NCBI RefSeq assembly: GCF_020400655.1
Contig: NZ_JAINRC010000017.1
Location: forward strand, 163,426-227,425
Direction of reading: 5' to 3'
Length of the DNA stretch: 64,000 nucleotides
Source: Streptomyces spinosus
Lineage (GTDB): Bacteria > Actinomycetota > Actinomycetes > Streptomycetales > Streptomycetaceae
The position numbers were made by a program, and so were the translations under genes. The notes under the pieces are model-generated. The model worked only from the letters and a program-made list of their open reading frames with translations, ran no database searches and was not told the DNA's origin. This document shows, piece by piece, positions 25,898-33,860 of the stretch. The number at the start of each line of letters is the position of its first letter. Positions within the stretch are counted from its first letter, which is position 1.

Positions 25898-27057
25898 CCG
25901 AGGCCCCCCTCCGGCGCGCCCTGGGCGCGGCTGCGCTCCAGGTGGGCGGAGGCGCCGCGCAGTTCGTCCGTGAGGGACTGCACGGTGCTCGCCATGACCT
26001 CCGTCGCCTGGACCTTGTAGCTGTCGATGGCGTCGAGGGTGCGGTAGATCTCCTGGAACGCCGCGCGCAGGGTCTCCGCGCCGACCGCCGGGTCGGCGGC
26101 GATCCGCTGGATCTCGCCGCTCTGCGTGGCGAGCATCTCGGCGTTGCCCCGGATGAGGTCCTCGGTGGTCCCGCGCAACGCGTTGACCTGCTCGACGACC
26201 TTCTTCTGGCTCTCCAGGGCGGAGGCCAGCATCACGGAGATGCGCAGCGCCGAGACGGTGGTCGTGGCGGCCCGGTCGACGCCCTTGATCAGCTCGTCGT
26301 TGTTGCGGCGTACGACGTCCATGGCCAGGTAGCCCTGCGCGCACACCGCGAGCTGGGTGAGCAGGTCCTGGTGCTTCTGACGGACCGGGAAGAGCACGTC
26401 GGCACGCAGGGCGTCGGCCTCCTGCGGGTCCCCGGTCCCGGCGATGTGCTCCTCCACGGCGGTGTCCAGGGCCTGGGTGAGGACGACGTACTCCTGGAGC
26501 TTGCCCATCGTCTCCCACAGCCGGACCCGCTCGGTCTGCAACGCGGCGTTGTCCCGGCGCAGTTCGTCCTGCCCGCCGCGCAACGCGCCCACGATCCGGT
26601 TCAGGTTCCCCTGCGCGGAGGCGTACTTGGCGAGGTGGTCGCGCAGTCTGTTGCCGCCGGGCAGCTTGGACAGGAACCTGCGTCCCTTGTTCGCGGGAAG
26701 GTCCCTCGGGTCCAGGTCCTCCACCACGCGGCGCAGTTCCACGAGCGAGCCGGCCACCTTGCCCTGGGCGTCCCCGCCCCTGTCGGGCAGGCTGCGCACG
26801 GCGCGCTCCAGCATGCGGTTGGACTGGACGGCGGCGGTGCGCATCTCACCGGAGCCGAGCGCGGTAATCTCGCCGACCTTGCCCGCGAACGCGGGCGAGC
26901 GGGCGTCGAGCGCGGCGAGCTGCTCGACGAAGGCGGTGGCCTTGCGGGCCATGTCGGTGCGCACCGCGTCCTCGACGGGCACCAGAGCGCCGGCCTTCTC
27001 CCTGGGCACGGGCGGTACGGGGTCGGGCGGGGTGAGCTGGAAGTCGCTGTCGGTCAT
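25894..27057 (-). CDS. telA: TelA-family (toxic anion resistance) protein
   Basis: A 387-residue cytoplasmic, highly helical protein of the TelA/tellurite-resistance family. Hallmark segments are LWETMGKLQEYVVLTQALD, FPVRQKHQDLLTQLAVCAQGYLAMDVVRRNN and RAATTTVSALRISVMLASAL. TelA proteins are linked to resistance to tellurite, cell-envelope antibiotics and lantibiotics, but their mechanism is unsettled. The ATG at 27057 has GGGGGA upstream. It lies between two envelope binding proteins, 17 bases after the first and overlapping the second by four. Confidence 0.9.
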   Translation of the reverse strand: MTDSDFQLTPPDPVPPVPREKAGALVPVEDAVRTDMARKATAFVEQLAALDARSPAFAGKVGEITALGSGEMRTAAVQSNRMLERAVRSLPDRGGDAQGKVAGSLVELRRVVEDLDPRDLPANKGRRFLSKLPGGNRLRDHLAKYASAQGNLNRIVGALRGGQDELRRDNAALQTERVRLWETMGKLQEYVVLTQALDTAVEEHIAGTGDPQEADALRADVLFPVRQKHQDLLTQLAVCAQGYLAMDVVRRNNDELIKGVDRAATTTVSALRISVMLASALESQKKVVEQVNALRGTTEDLIRGNAEMLATQSGEIQRIAADPAVGAETLRAAFQEIYRTLDAIDSYKVQATEVMASTVQSLTDELRGASAHLERSRAQGAPEGGLG

Positions 27058-27074
27058 GCGGTGGGTCCCCCGTG

Positions 27075-28151
27075 TCATCCGCGGGCCCGGCGGGCCATCT
27101 CGTGCAGCACCGCGGAGGTGGGCACGGGCGCCTGCCGGACGCCGGTGAGCTTCTGGTTGAGGTAGGCGGCGCGGCCGGCGGTGGCCGCGACGAACTCGGC
27201 GGCGTCGCCCTGCGGCCGGAAACCGTGCCGGACGGCGAGCCTGCGCAGGGCCGGGTCGGTGCTGAGCAGTTCCCCGAGCGCCCGGCCGTCCGCGTCCAGC
27301 GGTACGACGGTGTGGTCGCTGTTGACGGTGGTGTCCGGGTACAGCACGACCAGGTCGTCCACGCCGTGCCGCTCGGCGAGGAGCGCGGCGACCTGCGACT
27401 CGTACACCAGCACCAGCGGGTTGCCCGCGCCGCTGACGAAGTCCCGGAACACCGCGTCCGTGCTGGACTGCTGGGCGCCCTGGACGCTGACCAGCTTGTG
27501 CAGCAGGGGAGCGGTGCGGTCGAGGTCGGCCTCGCCGACGACCACCTTGCCGCCGTTGGCCACGTAGGAGGCGGCGGCGAGGTAGAGGGCGCCGGAGTTG
27601 GACGACTCGGGGTCGGTGCTGGCGATGTACACGGTGCCGGTCAGCTCGCCGTGGTCCTTGGCGCCCTTGAGCTGCTGCCAGGTGCGGTCGTGCCGGGCCG
27701 CGTCCAGGTAGGCGCCCGTCCTCAGCGTGCCGCGGTTCTTCCCGTCGAGCACCGCCAGTCCGTTCGCGGCGAGCACGTCGGCGGCGCCGCGGTGGGCCAC
27801 GACGACGAGCGGCGAGTAGAAGGGCCGGGGCAGCGGCTCCCGGACGTGGTACTTGCGCGCCAGCTGGTCGGCGGGTGCCTGGCTGGACGGGAAGGCGAAG
27901 TCGTACCCCTTGAGGTCCAGCCCCTCCATGGCCCAGGACCCGGAGGCCTCGGTCTTGACGGTGTAGCCCTTGGCGGCGAGGGCCTTCACCACGTCGGGAT
28001 CGGCGAAGAAGTCGGCCTTCTCCGATCCGATCACACCACGCACGGTCTTCGTTGCCGTGCCCTTGTCCTCCCCTTGCCGGCCCGCGACGACGGCGGCCAC
28101 CACGCCACCGATCAGCAGAACCGCGAGGACGATTCCCGCGATACGTCTCAC
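27075..28151 (-). CDS. Membrane-anchored solute-binding-like protein
   Basis: A 358-residue protein with an uncleaved-looking N-terminal helix (RRIAGIVLAVLLIGGVVAAVVA) and a type-II periplasmic-binding fold outside. Blocks resemble phosphate- or molybdate-like binding proteins (GSEKADFFADPDVVKALAAKGY, ASTDPESSNSGALYLAA, FRDFVSGAGNPLVLVYESQ). The GTG at 28151 starts it just before the anchor; the longer frame from 28331 is low-complexity. It is the first gene of the TelA operon. The SNSG segment is shared with the downstream VWA fusion, so both may bind a similar ligand. Confidence 0.78.
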   Translation of the reverse strand: MRRIAGIVLAVLLIGGVVAAVVAGRQGEDKGTATKTVRGVIGSEKADFFADPDVVKALAAKGYTVKTEASGSWAMEGLDLKGYDFAFPSSQAPADQLARKYHVREPLPRPFYSPLVVVAHRGAADVLAANGLAVLDGKNRGTLRTGAYLDAARHDRTWQQLKGAKDHGELTGTVYIASTDPESSNSGALYLAAASYVANGGKVVVGEADLDRTAPLLHKLVSVQGAQQSSTDAVFRDFVSGAGNPLVLVYESQVAALLAERHGVDDLVVLYPDTTVNSDHTVVPLDADGRALGELLSTDPALRRLAVRHGFRPQGDAAEFVAATAGRAAYLNQKLTGVRQAPVPTSAVLHEMARRARG

Positions 28152-28333
28152 GCCGGGGAGCGTGCTCCCGGAACCCCACGTTCCCCACGCGCCGAGATGA
28201 ACGCCGGGTGACGTCCCGATCCCGGTCTGCAACGGGAGGTCACCCTTCCGGAACGGGCGGCGGCCGGTACGGCGTGCGGTGGCGGCGAGCGCCCCGGGCG
28301 GCCCGGCGTCCCGGAAGGAGGGGGGCCGCATCT

Positions 28334-28359
28334 CGCGCCCCGGCCCGGGCCGGGGCGCG
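28334..28359 (-). terminator. Perfect 26-base palindrome terminator
   Basis: CGCGCCCCGGCC (28334-28345) and GGCCGGGGCGCG (28348-28359) pair perfectly around a CG centre. It lies about 75 bases beyond the stop of the gene at 28434 and upstream of the TelA operon, so it separates the two units. The rest of 28152-28433 holds no gene that I can support. Confidence 0.65.
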
Positions 28360-28433
28360 GTGTTGTGGCGCCCGGTCCGCGCGTCGCTGCGGGTGCGCGC
28401 GGACCGGGGCCGATCGGGGGACCCCCGCGGGGG

Positions 28434-28850
28434 TCAGGCGGTGCTGAGTTCCTTCGGGTCGGCGGACAGCGCGGCTGCGTGCGCGTCCATCCGCTCGGCC
28501 GAGAGGATCGCCGCCGCCGTGTCGGCGCGGGACGCGGCCACCACGAGCGCGCGCCCGGCGAGGGCGTGCGCGCGCCGGTGCAGGGCGCCGGGGTCACCGG
28601 CCGCCGCGGGCGCCGCCCGCAACGGCGTACGCCCTCCCCGCAGCCGGGCCACCTGCGCCACGAGGCGCTCCGCTGCCGTGTCCAGGTCGGTGGACGGGGA
28701 CAGCGCGCGCAACTCGTCGGTGACCGCGAGCAGCGCGGCGAGGTGTCCGGCGAGCTGGATGTCCAGCTCCTCCTCGCGCGACCGGTGGGGGAAGTCCGAG
28801 GTGCCGGCCATCGTGCTGTGGACCGACTTGGTGCGGATCGGCTCGTACAT
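28434..28850 (-). CDS. Small conserved helical protein
   Basis: A 138-residue soluble protein rich in Ala, Arg and Leu, predicted almost wholly helical. The start MYEPIRTKSVHSTM is followed by HRSREEELDIQLAGHLAALLAVTDELRAL. The ATG at 28850 has GGAGG ten bases upstream. The pattern recalls small streptomycete proteins conserved in this position, but I cannot name a function. Confidence 0.65.
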   Translation of the reverse strand: MYEPIRTKSVHSTMAGTSDFPHRSREEELDIQLAGHLAALLAVTDELRALSPSTDLDTAAERLVAQVARLRGGRTPLRAAPAAAGDPGALHRRAHALAGRALVVAASRADTAAAILSAERMDAHAAALSADPKELSTA

Positions 28851-28940
28851 GGGGGGATGGCCTCCTGCGCTCTGACAGGAAACCATCTTAGCTTGGATTT
28901 CGTCTAAAGTTGAGTCGGGTCACGGAGCGGAGCCCGTCGG

Positions 28941-30152
28941 CTACGGCTGGCTGTATCCGTCCAGGAAGGTGCCGATGCGGGTCACCGCGTCCCGAAGGTC
29001 CCCCACCGTCGGCAGCGTCACCACCCGGAAGTGATCCGGCTCCGGCCAGTTGAAGCCCGTGCCCTGGACGACCATGATCTTCTCCTTGCGGAGCAGGTCC
29101 AGCACCATCCGCCGGTCGTCCTTGATCTTGAAGACGTCGGGGTCCAGCCGCGGGAACAGGTACAGCGCGCCCTTCGGCCGTACGCAGCTCACCCCCGGGA
29201 TCCGCGTCAGCAGCTCGTACGCGGTGTCCATCTGCTCCTTCAGCCGGCCGCCGGGCAGCACCAGGTCGTTGATCGTCTGGCGTCCGCTGAGCGCGGCGAC
29301 CACCCCGTGCTGTCCCGGCATGTTCGCGCACAGCCGCATGTTCGCCAGGATCGTCAGGCCCTCGATGTAGGAGTCGGCGTGGGCGCGCGGGCCGGAGATC
29401 GACATCCAGCCGACGCGGTAGCCGGCCACCCGGTACGCCTTCGACATGCCGTTGAAGGTGAGGGTGAGCAGGTCGGGGGCGACCTTCGCGGTCGGGGTGT
29501 GCGTGGCGCCGTCGTAGAGGATCTTGTCGTAGATCTCGTCGGAGCAGACCAGCAGGTTGTGCCGGCGGGCGATGTCCGTCAGGCCCCGGAGCACCGTCTC
29601 GTCGTAGACCGCGCCGGTGGGGTTGTTCGGGTTGATGATGACGATCGCCTTGGTGCGGTCGGTGACCTTGCGCTCGACGTCGGCGAGGTCCGGCATCCAG
29701 TCGGACTGCTCGTCGCAGCGGTAGTGCACCGCCGTACCGCCGGAGAGGGACACGGCCGCCGTCCACAGCGGGTAGTCCGGGGCCGGTACGAGCACCTCGT
29801 CACCGTCGTCCAGCAGGCCCTGCATCGCCATCACGATCAGCTCGGAGACGCCGTTGCCGATGAAGACGTGCTCGACGTCGGTCTCGATGCCGAGGGTCTG
29901 GTTGTGCATCACGACCGCGCGGCGGGCGGCCAGCAGGCCCTTGGCGTCCCCGTAGCCGTGCGCGGTGGAGACGTTGCGGAGGATGTCCTCCAGGATCTCC
30001 GGGGGGCACTCGAAGCCGAACGCGGCGGGGTTGCCGGTGTTGAGCTTGAGGATGCGGTGGCCCGCCGCCTCAAGCCGCATGGCCTCCTCGAGAACCGGGC
30101 CCCGGATCTCGTAACAGACGTTGGCGAGCTTGGTCGACTGGATCACCTGCAT
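28941..30152 (-). CDS. AlaA-type PLP aminotransferase
   Basis: A 403-residue fold-I aminotransferase, probably glutamate-pyruvate type. Key blocks are LNTGNPAAFGFECP, the AHGYGDAKGLLAAR cofactor loop, VIINPNNPTGAVYD, SDEIYDKILYDG and the PLP lysine in FNGMSKAYRVAGYRVGW. The substrate arginine is in HFRVVTLP near the C-terminus. The ATG at 30152 is chosen by family length; no Shine-Dalgarno is seen. It is divergent from the Pro/Thr-rich membrane protein gene, sharing a 126-base control region. Confidence 0.9.
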   Translation of the reverse strand: MQVIQSTKLANVCYEIRGPVLEEAMRLEAAGHRILKLNTGNPAAFGFECPPEILEDILRNVSTAHGYGDAKGLLAARRAVVMHNQTLGIETDVEHVFIGNGVSELIVMAMQGLLDDGDEVLVPAPDYPLWTAAVSLSGGTAVHYRCDEQSDWMPDLADVERKVTDRTKAIVIINPNNPTGAVYDETVLRGLTDIARRHNLLVCSDEIYDKILYDGATHTPTAKVAPDLLTLTFNGMSKAYRVAGYRVGWMSISGPRAHADSYIEGLTILANMRLCANMPGQHGVVAALSGRQTINDLVLPGGRLKEQMDTAYELLTRIPGVSCVRPKGALYLFPRLDPDVFKIKDDRRMVLDLLRKEKIMVVQGTGFNWPEPDHFRVVTLPTVGDLRDAVTRIGTFLDGYSQP

Positions 30153-30245
30153 GTGCGTGAGCTTACGACCCGGTAACGCCTCATGGCTCGTGTTTTCCGC
30201 CACGTGAGACACGAAGATTTGCCCGGATATCACCGTCGGCTGTCT

Positions 30246-30269
30246 CAGGGGTCGCTTGCGTCCCTACAA
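30246..30269 (+). promoter_or_regulatory. Promoter for a probably leaderless message
   Basis: TACAAT (30264-30269) is a near-consensus -10 box. The weak -35 lies about 17 bases upstream (around TGTCTCA). The ATG of the next gene is only nine bases beyond the -10 box and has no ribosome binding site, which is the pattern of streptomycete leaderless messages. Confidence 0.55.
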
Positions 30270-30278
30270 TTCGCTGGC

Positions 30279-31094
30279 ATGTCCACGGAACGGGAGTACG
30301 AGGCGGAGGCGGACGGCATGGACGGAGCGCGCGGCGCGTCCGGGACCCGGCCGAACGTGTACCACCCGCAGCCGGCTCCGGCCCCCGCGTACGAGCAGTA
30401 CGCCGACCCCGCCGCCGCGCACGGCTGGCAGGACGCCTACGACGCGACCCGCGAACTGCCCGCCCTGACCGGGGCCGACGAGGTGGTCGGGGCTCACGGG
30501 ACGCACGGAGCCGGGGAGACGGCGCGCCCCGTGGCGGCGCCCGAAGCCGAGGACCACGCCGAAGCGACGCGTCCGTTCGGCCCCGTCACGGCCACCGGTG
30601 TGCCCGGCGAGGGCCGGGCCGGACGGCGGCGGGCCGCGCGCCGCGCGGGCGGCCGGCGCCGGGTGGCCATCGTCGCCGGGGTCCTCGGCGTGGCCGGAGC
30701 CGTGGCCGCGTTCGCCGCGCTCGGCGGCTCGGGCTCCCCGGCCGGCGCGCGTCCCGAGGACGGCAAGAGCGCGGGCGCCGACTCCGCTCCCGCGAGCCCG
30801 CGCGGGGACACCGGTTCGCCTGGCGTGACCGCTTCCGAGTCCGACGAACCCGCGCCGTCGCGCCCGGCCGGCCCCTCGGAAACCCCCGCCAGGGCAGACG
30901 CGCACAGCGGGACGGCCGACGGCCCGGTGGCCACCACCACGCCCTCGGCGCCGGGCGGGTCGCCGTCCGGCACGCCGACGACGACACCGACCCCCACGGT
31001 GACGGCCTCGTCCGGCGCCCCGCAGGCGTCCCCGTCCGGCACGCCCGGCAGGGGCCACGGCAACGGCCACGGGGCGACGAAACACCCCCACTGA
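30279..31094 (+). CDS. Pro/Thr/Ser-rich single-pass membrane protein
   Basis: A 271-residue protein: an acidic, disordered cytoplasmic N-terminus, an Arg-rich stop (GRRRAARRAGGRRRV) and one membrane helix (AIVAGVLGVAGAVAAFAALGG, near residues 128-148). A long outside tail rich in Pro, Thr, Ser and Gly follows, ending GRGHGNGHGATKHPH. No catalytic domain is present. The tail resembles a cell-wall-spanning stalk. The His/Gly end might bind metal, but that is a guess. Confidence 0.75.
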   Translation: MSTEREYEAEADGMDGARGASGTRPNVYHPQPAPAPAYEQYADPAAAHGWQDAYDATRELPALTGADEVVGAHGTHGAGETARPVAAPEAEDHAEATRPFGPVTATGVPGEGRAGRRRAARRAGGRRRVAIVAGVLGVAGAVAAFAALGGSGSPAGARPEDGKSAGADSAPASPRGDTGSPGVTASESDEPAPSRPAGPSETPARADAHSGTADGPVATTTPSAPGGSPSGTPTTTPTPTVTASSGAPQASPSGTPGRGHGNGHGATKHPH

Positions 31095-31320
31095 GGCCCG
31101 ACCCGCAGCGTGCAGCACCGCGCCCTCGACACCGGGCGCGCCACCGTCCGGCGGCCCCGGCGGGGGTCACGGCATCGCGAACCACCGGCGGTGAACGCCG
31201 GGTTGGTGAGCGCCGCGCCACTGTGTCTTGCTGCCGTCCGTACAGGGAAACCCCTATGACCTGACACCGTGTCTTGTCGCCGCCCCTCCTCGACATTGAG
31301 AATGCGCATGACAACCAAGT

Positions 31321-31346
31321 GGGCGACCGGAGTACTCCGGTCGCCC
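31321..31346 (+). promoter_or_regulatory. Perfect 26-base palindrome in protease leader
   Basis: GGGCGACCGGAGT (31321-31333) is followed directly by its exact reverse complement ACTCCGGTCGCCC (31334-31346). It ends about 11 bases before the purine-rich ribosome binding site of the secreted protease and 24 bases before its ATG. It may be a repressor site or, in RNA, a hairpin that protects the message or masks translation. Upstream, 31095-31320 holds no gene; GTGTCTTG occurs twice (31223 and 31269). Confidence 0.6.
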
Positions 31347-31369
31347 AAGTCGTAAGAGGGGACCCCCAC

Positions 31370-32233
31370 ATGAAGAAGCCTCTCGTCGCCGCGCTCTCCT
31401 CCCTGGCCCTGGCAGGGCTGGGCGCGACCCCGGCGATGGCCGCCCCGCACACCACCGCCCCGCACACCACCGCCCCGCACTCCGCCAAGGCCGCCGCGGT
31501 CACCGTCGACTTCGCCGGCACCGTCTCGCTCAGCAACTGCTCCGGCTCCGTCATCCGCTTCCCGGGCTCCGCCGACACCGACCCGGCCCTGGTGCTGACG
31601 AACGGTCACTGCCTGGAGACCGGCTTCCCGGCCCCCGGCGAGGTCATCACCGGCCAGTCCTCCAGCCGTACCTTCGGCCTGCTGAACTCCGCCGGCACCA
31701 AGGTCGCCACCCTCCGCGCCAACCAGGTCGTCTACTCGACCATGACGGACACGGACGTCACGATCTACCGCACCACCACCACGTACGCGGCGATCAGGAG
31801 CTCGTACGGCATCAGCCCGCTCACCGTGCAGGACACGCACCCGGTCGCCGGCACCGCCATCAAGGTGGTCTCCGGCTACTGGAAGCGCATCTACAGCTGC
31901 AACATCGACGGGTTCGTGTACCGGCTGAAGGAGGGCGACTGGACCTGGAAGGACTCGGTCCGCTACACCTCCGCCTGCAACACCATCGGCGGCACCTCCG
32001 GCTCCCCGGTCGTCGACACCGCCACCGGCAAGGTCGTCGCCGTCAACAACACCGGCAACGAGGACGGCCAGCGGTGCACGGAGAACAACCCGTGCGAGGT
32101 CGACGCGAACGGCACCGTCACCGTCCGCCAGGGCATCAACTACGCCGAGGAGACCTACAACATCCCGGCCTGCTTCACCACCGGCAACAAGCTCAACCTG
32201 ACCGCCGCCGGCTGCACCCTGCCCAAGCCGTAG
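31370..32233 (+). CDS. Secreted trypsin-like serine protease
   Basis: A 287-residue extracellular S1-family protease. A signal peptide (KKPLVAALSSLALAGLGATPAMA) is followed by three copies of APHTT/APHS. The catalytic residues are seen as His in LTNGHCLETG, Asp in MTDTDVTIYR and Ser in IGGTSGSPVVD. Cysteine pairs (NCSG...GHC; YSCN...SACN; RCTENNPCE) suggest three or four disulfides. AGAGGGG precedes the ATG at 31370. Substrate specificity cannot be read with certainty. Confidence 0.92.
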   Translation: MKKPLVAALSSLALAGLGATPAMAAPHTTAPHTTAPHSAKAAAVTVDFAGTVSLSNCSGSVIRFPGSADTDPALVLTNGHCLETGFPAPGEVITGQSSSRTFGLLNSAGTKVATLRANQVVYSTMTDTDVTIYRTTTTYAAIRSSYGISPLTVQDTHPVAGTAIKVVSGYWKRIYSCNIDGFVYRLKEGDWTWKDSVRYTSACNTIGGTSGSPVVDTATGKVVAVNNTGNEDGQRCTENNPCEVDANGTVTVRQGINYAEETYNIPACFTTGNKLNLTAAGCTLPKP

Positions 32234-32240
32234 ACGCGGA

Positions 32241-33851
32241 TCACAGCGGCGTACGGCGGACGGAGCGCCCCGCCAGGACGTCCGTCCGCCTGCCGTCCTC
32301 GATGACGAACCGGCCGTCGACCAGCACGTACGGGATGCCGGCCGGCAGCCCGCGGGGCTCGGCGAAGGTGGCGCCGGACGCGACCGTCCCCGGGTCGAAC
32401 AGGACCAGGTCGGCCCGGTAGCCCTCGCGCACCAGCCCGCGGTCCGGCAGCCGCAGCCGTGCCGCGGGCCGGGAGGTGAGGTGGGCCACGCACTCCTCCA
32501 GCGTCAGCACCCCCAGCTCCCGCACGTAGTGGCCGAGGTAGTGCGGGAAGGTGCCGTACGCGCGCGGGTGCGGCTTGCTGCCCCGCAGGATGCCGTCGGA
32601 GCCGCCGGTGTGCGCGCGGTGCCGCATGATCGCGCGGACGTTCTCCTCGTGGCCGACGTGCTGCAGCACGGTCGTCCCGAGCCGGTCCCCGACCAGCAGC
32701 CGGTGCGCCGTGGCCCAGGGCGTCTCGCCGCGCAGCTCCGCCGCCTCGCGGACCGTACGGCCCACGACGCCGGCCAGGCCCGGATCGGTCACGCCGGAGA
32801 TCTCGACCGTCTCCCACTCCACCGGCACGCCGTGACAGCCGTCCGAGCCGGTGACCTCCAGGTCGTACCGGATCCGCTCGGCCGTCGCCGGGTCGGCGAG
32901 CCGCGCCAGGATCTCCTCCGGGCCGCCCTCGCTCGCCCAGCTCGGCAGCAGCGCGGCCAGCGTGGTGCAGCCGGGGGTGTAGGGGTAGGTGTCCAGGGTG
33001 ATGTCCGCGCCCGCGTCCAGGGCCCGGTCGAGCAGGGTGAGCAGGTGCGGAGCCCGGCCCTTGTTCACGCCGAAGTTCATCGTCGCGTGCGCGAGGTGCA
33101 GCGGGCAGCCCGCCTCGCGGGTCAGGGAGACCATCTCGGCGTACGCCTCCAGGGCGCCGGCGCCGTAGGAGCGGTGGTGCGGGCAGTAGTAGCCGCCGTA
33201 GGACGCCACCACGCGGCACAGCTCGGTCAGTTCGGCGTCCCGGGCGTACATCCCGGGCGTGTACGTCAGTCCCGAGGACAGCCCGACCGCGCCCTGCTCC
33301 AGCCCCTCGGCCACCAGCCGCCGCATCCGGTCCAGTTCCTCTGCGGTCGCCTCGCGGTCCTCCCAGCCGACGACGAGCGCCCGGACCGTGCCCTGCGGGA
33401 TCAGATAGGCCGCGTTCACGGCGATGCCCCGGTCCAGCCGGTCCAGGTACTCGCCGACGCTGCGCCAGTCGAAGTCGACGTCCTCGCCGTACCCGTTCCA
33501 GCCGGTGATCGCCCGGCGCACCTCCTCCAGGGTGCGGTCGTCCACCGGGGCGTACGACAGCCCGTCCTGGCCCAGCACCTCCAGCGTGACCCCCTGCGCC
33601 GCCTTCGCGCTGTGGTCGGGGTCGCGCAGCAGGGCCAGGTCGGAGTGGGCGTGCATGTCGATGAAGCCGGGGGAGAGGACCAGGCCCTCCGCGTCGATCT
33701 CCCGCATGGCGCTCGGGCGCTGGCAGCCCGCCGCCGCGGCCTCCTTGACGATCGAGACGATCCGGCCGGCGTCGATCACGACATCGGCGCGGTACGCGTC
33801 CGCCCCGCTGCCGTCGACGACGTCGGCGTCCCGGATGACCAGGTCCTCCAC
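32241..33851 (-). CDS. N-acyl-D-amino acid deacylase-type amidohydrolase
   Basis: A 536-residue metal-dependent amidohydrolase of the D-aminoacylase family. The metal site appears as GFIDMHAHSD (residues 63-72), CPHHRSYGAG, and the LHLAHATMNFG strand. The C-terminal GSDGILRGSKPHPRAYGTFPHYL is the family's conserved catalytic Asp region. It starts at a GTG (33851) whose AGGAGG overlaps the upstream stop region, nine bases after the PLP deaminase gene, so the two are coupled. In this setting it probably removes the acyl group from an N-acylated D-configured 2-amino acid or 2-amino sugar acid. The exact substrate is inferred from neighbours. Confidence 0.88.
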   Translation of the reverse strand: MEDLVIRDADVVDGSGADAYRADVVIDAGRIVSIVKEAAAAGCQRPSAMREIDAEGLVLSPGFIDMHAHSDLALLRDPDHSAKAAQGVTLEVLGQDGLSYAPVDDRTLEEVRRAITGWNGYGEDVDFDWRSVGEYLDRLDRGIAVNAAYLIPQGTVRALVVGWEDREATAEELDRMRRLVAEGLEQGAVGLSSGLTYTPGMYARDAELTELCRVVASYGGYYCPHHRSYGAGALEAYAEMVSLTREAGCPLHLAHATMNFGVNKGRAPHLLTLLDRALDAGADITLDTYPYTPGCTTLAALLPSWASEGGPEEILARLADPATAERIRYDLEVTGSDGCHGVPVEWETVEISGVTDPGLAGVVGRTVREAAELRGETPWATAHRLLVGDRLGTTVLQHVGHEENVRAIMRHRAHTGGSDGILRGSKPHPRAYGTFPHYLGHYVRELGVLTLEECVAHLTSRPAARLRLPDRGLVREGYRADLVLFDPGTVASGATFAEPRGLPAGIPYVLVDGRFVIEDGRRTDVLAGRSVRRTPL

Positions 33852-33860
33852 GCGGGCCTC

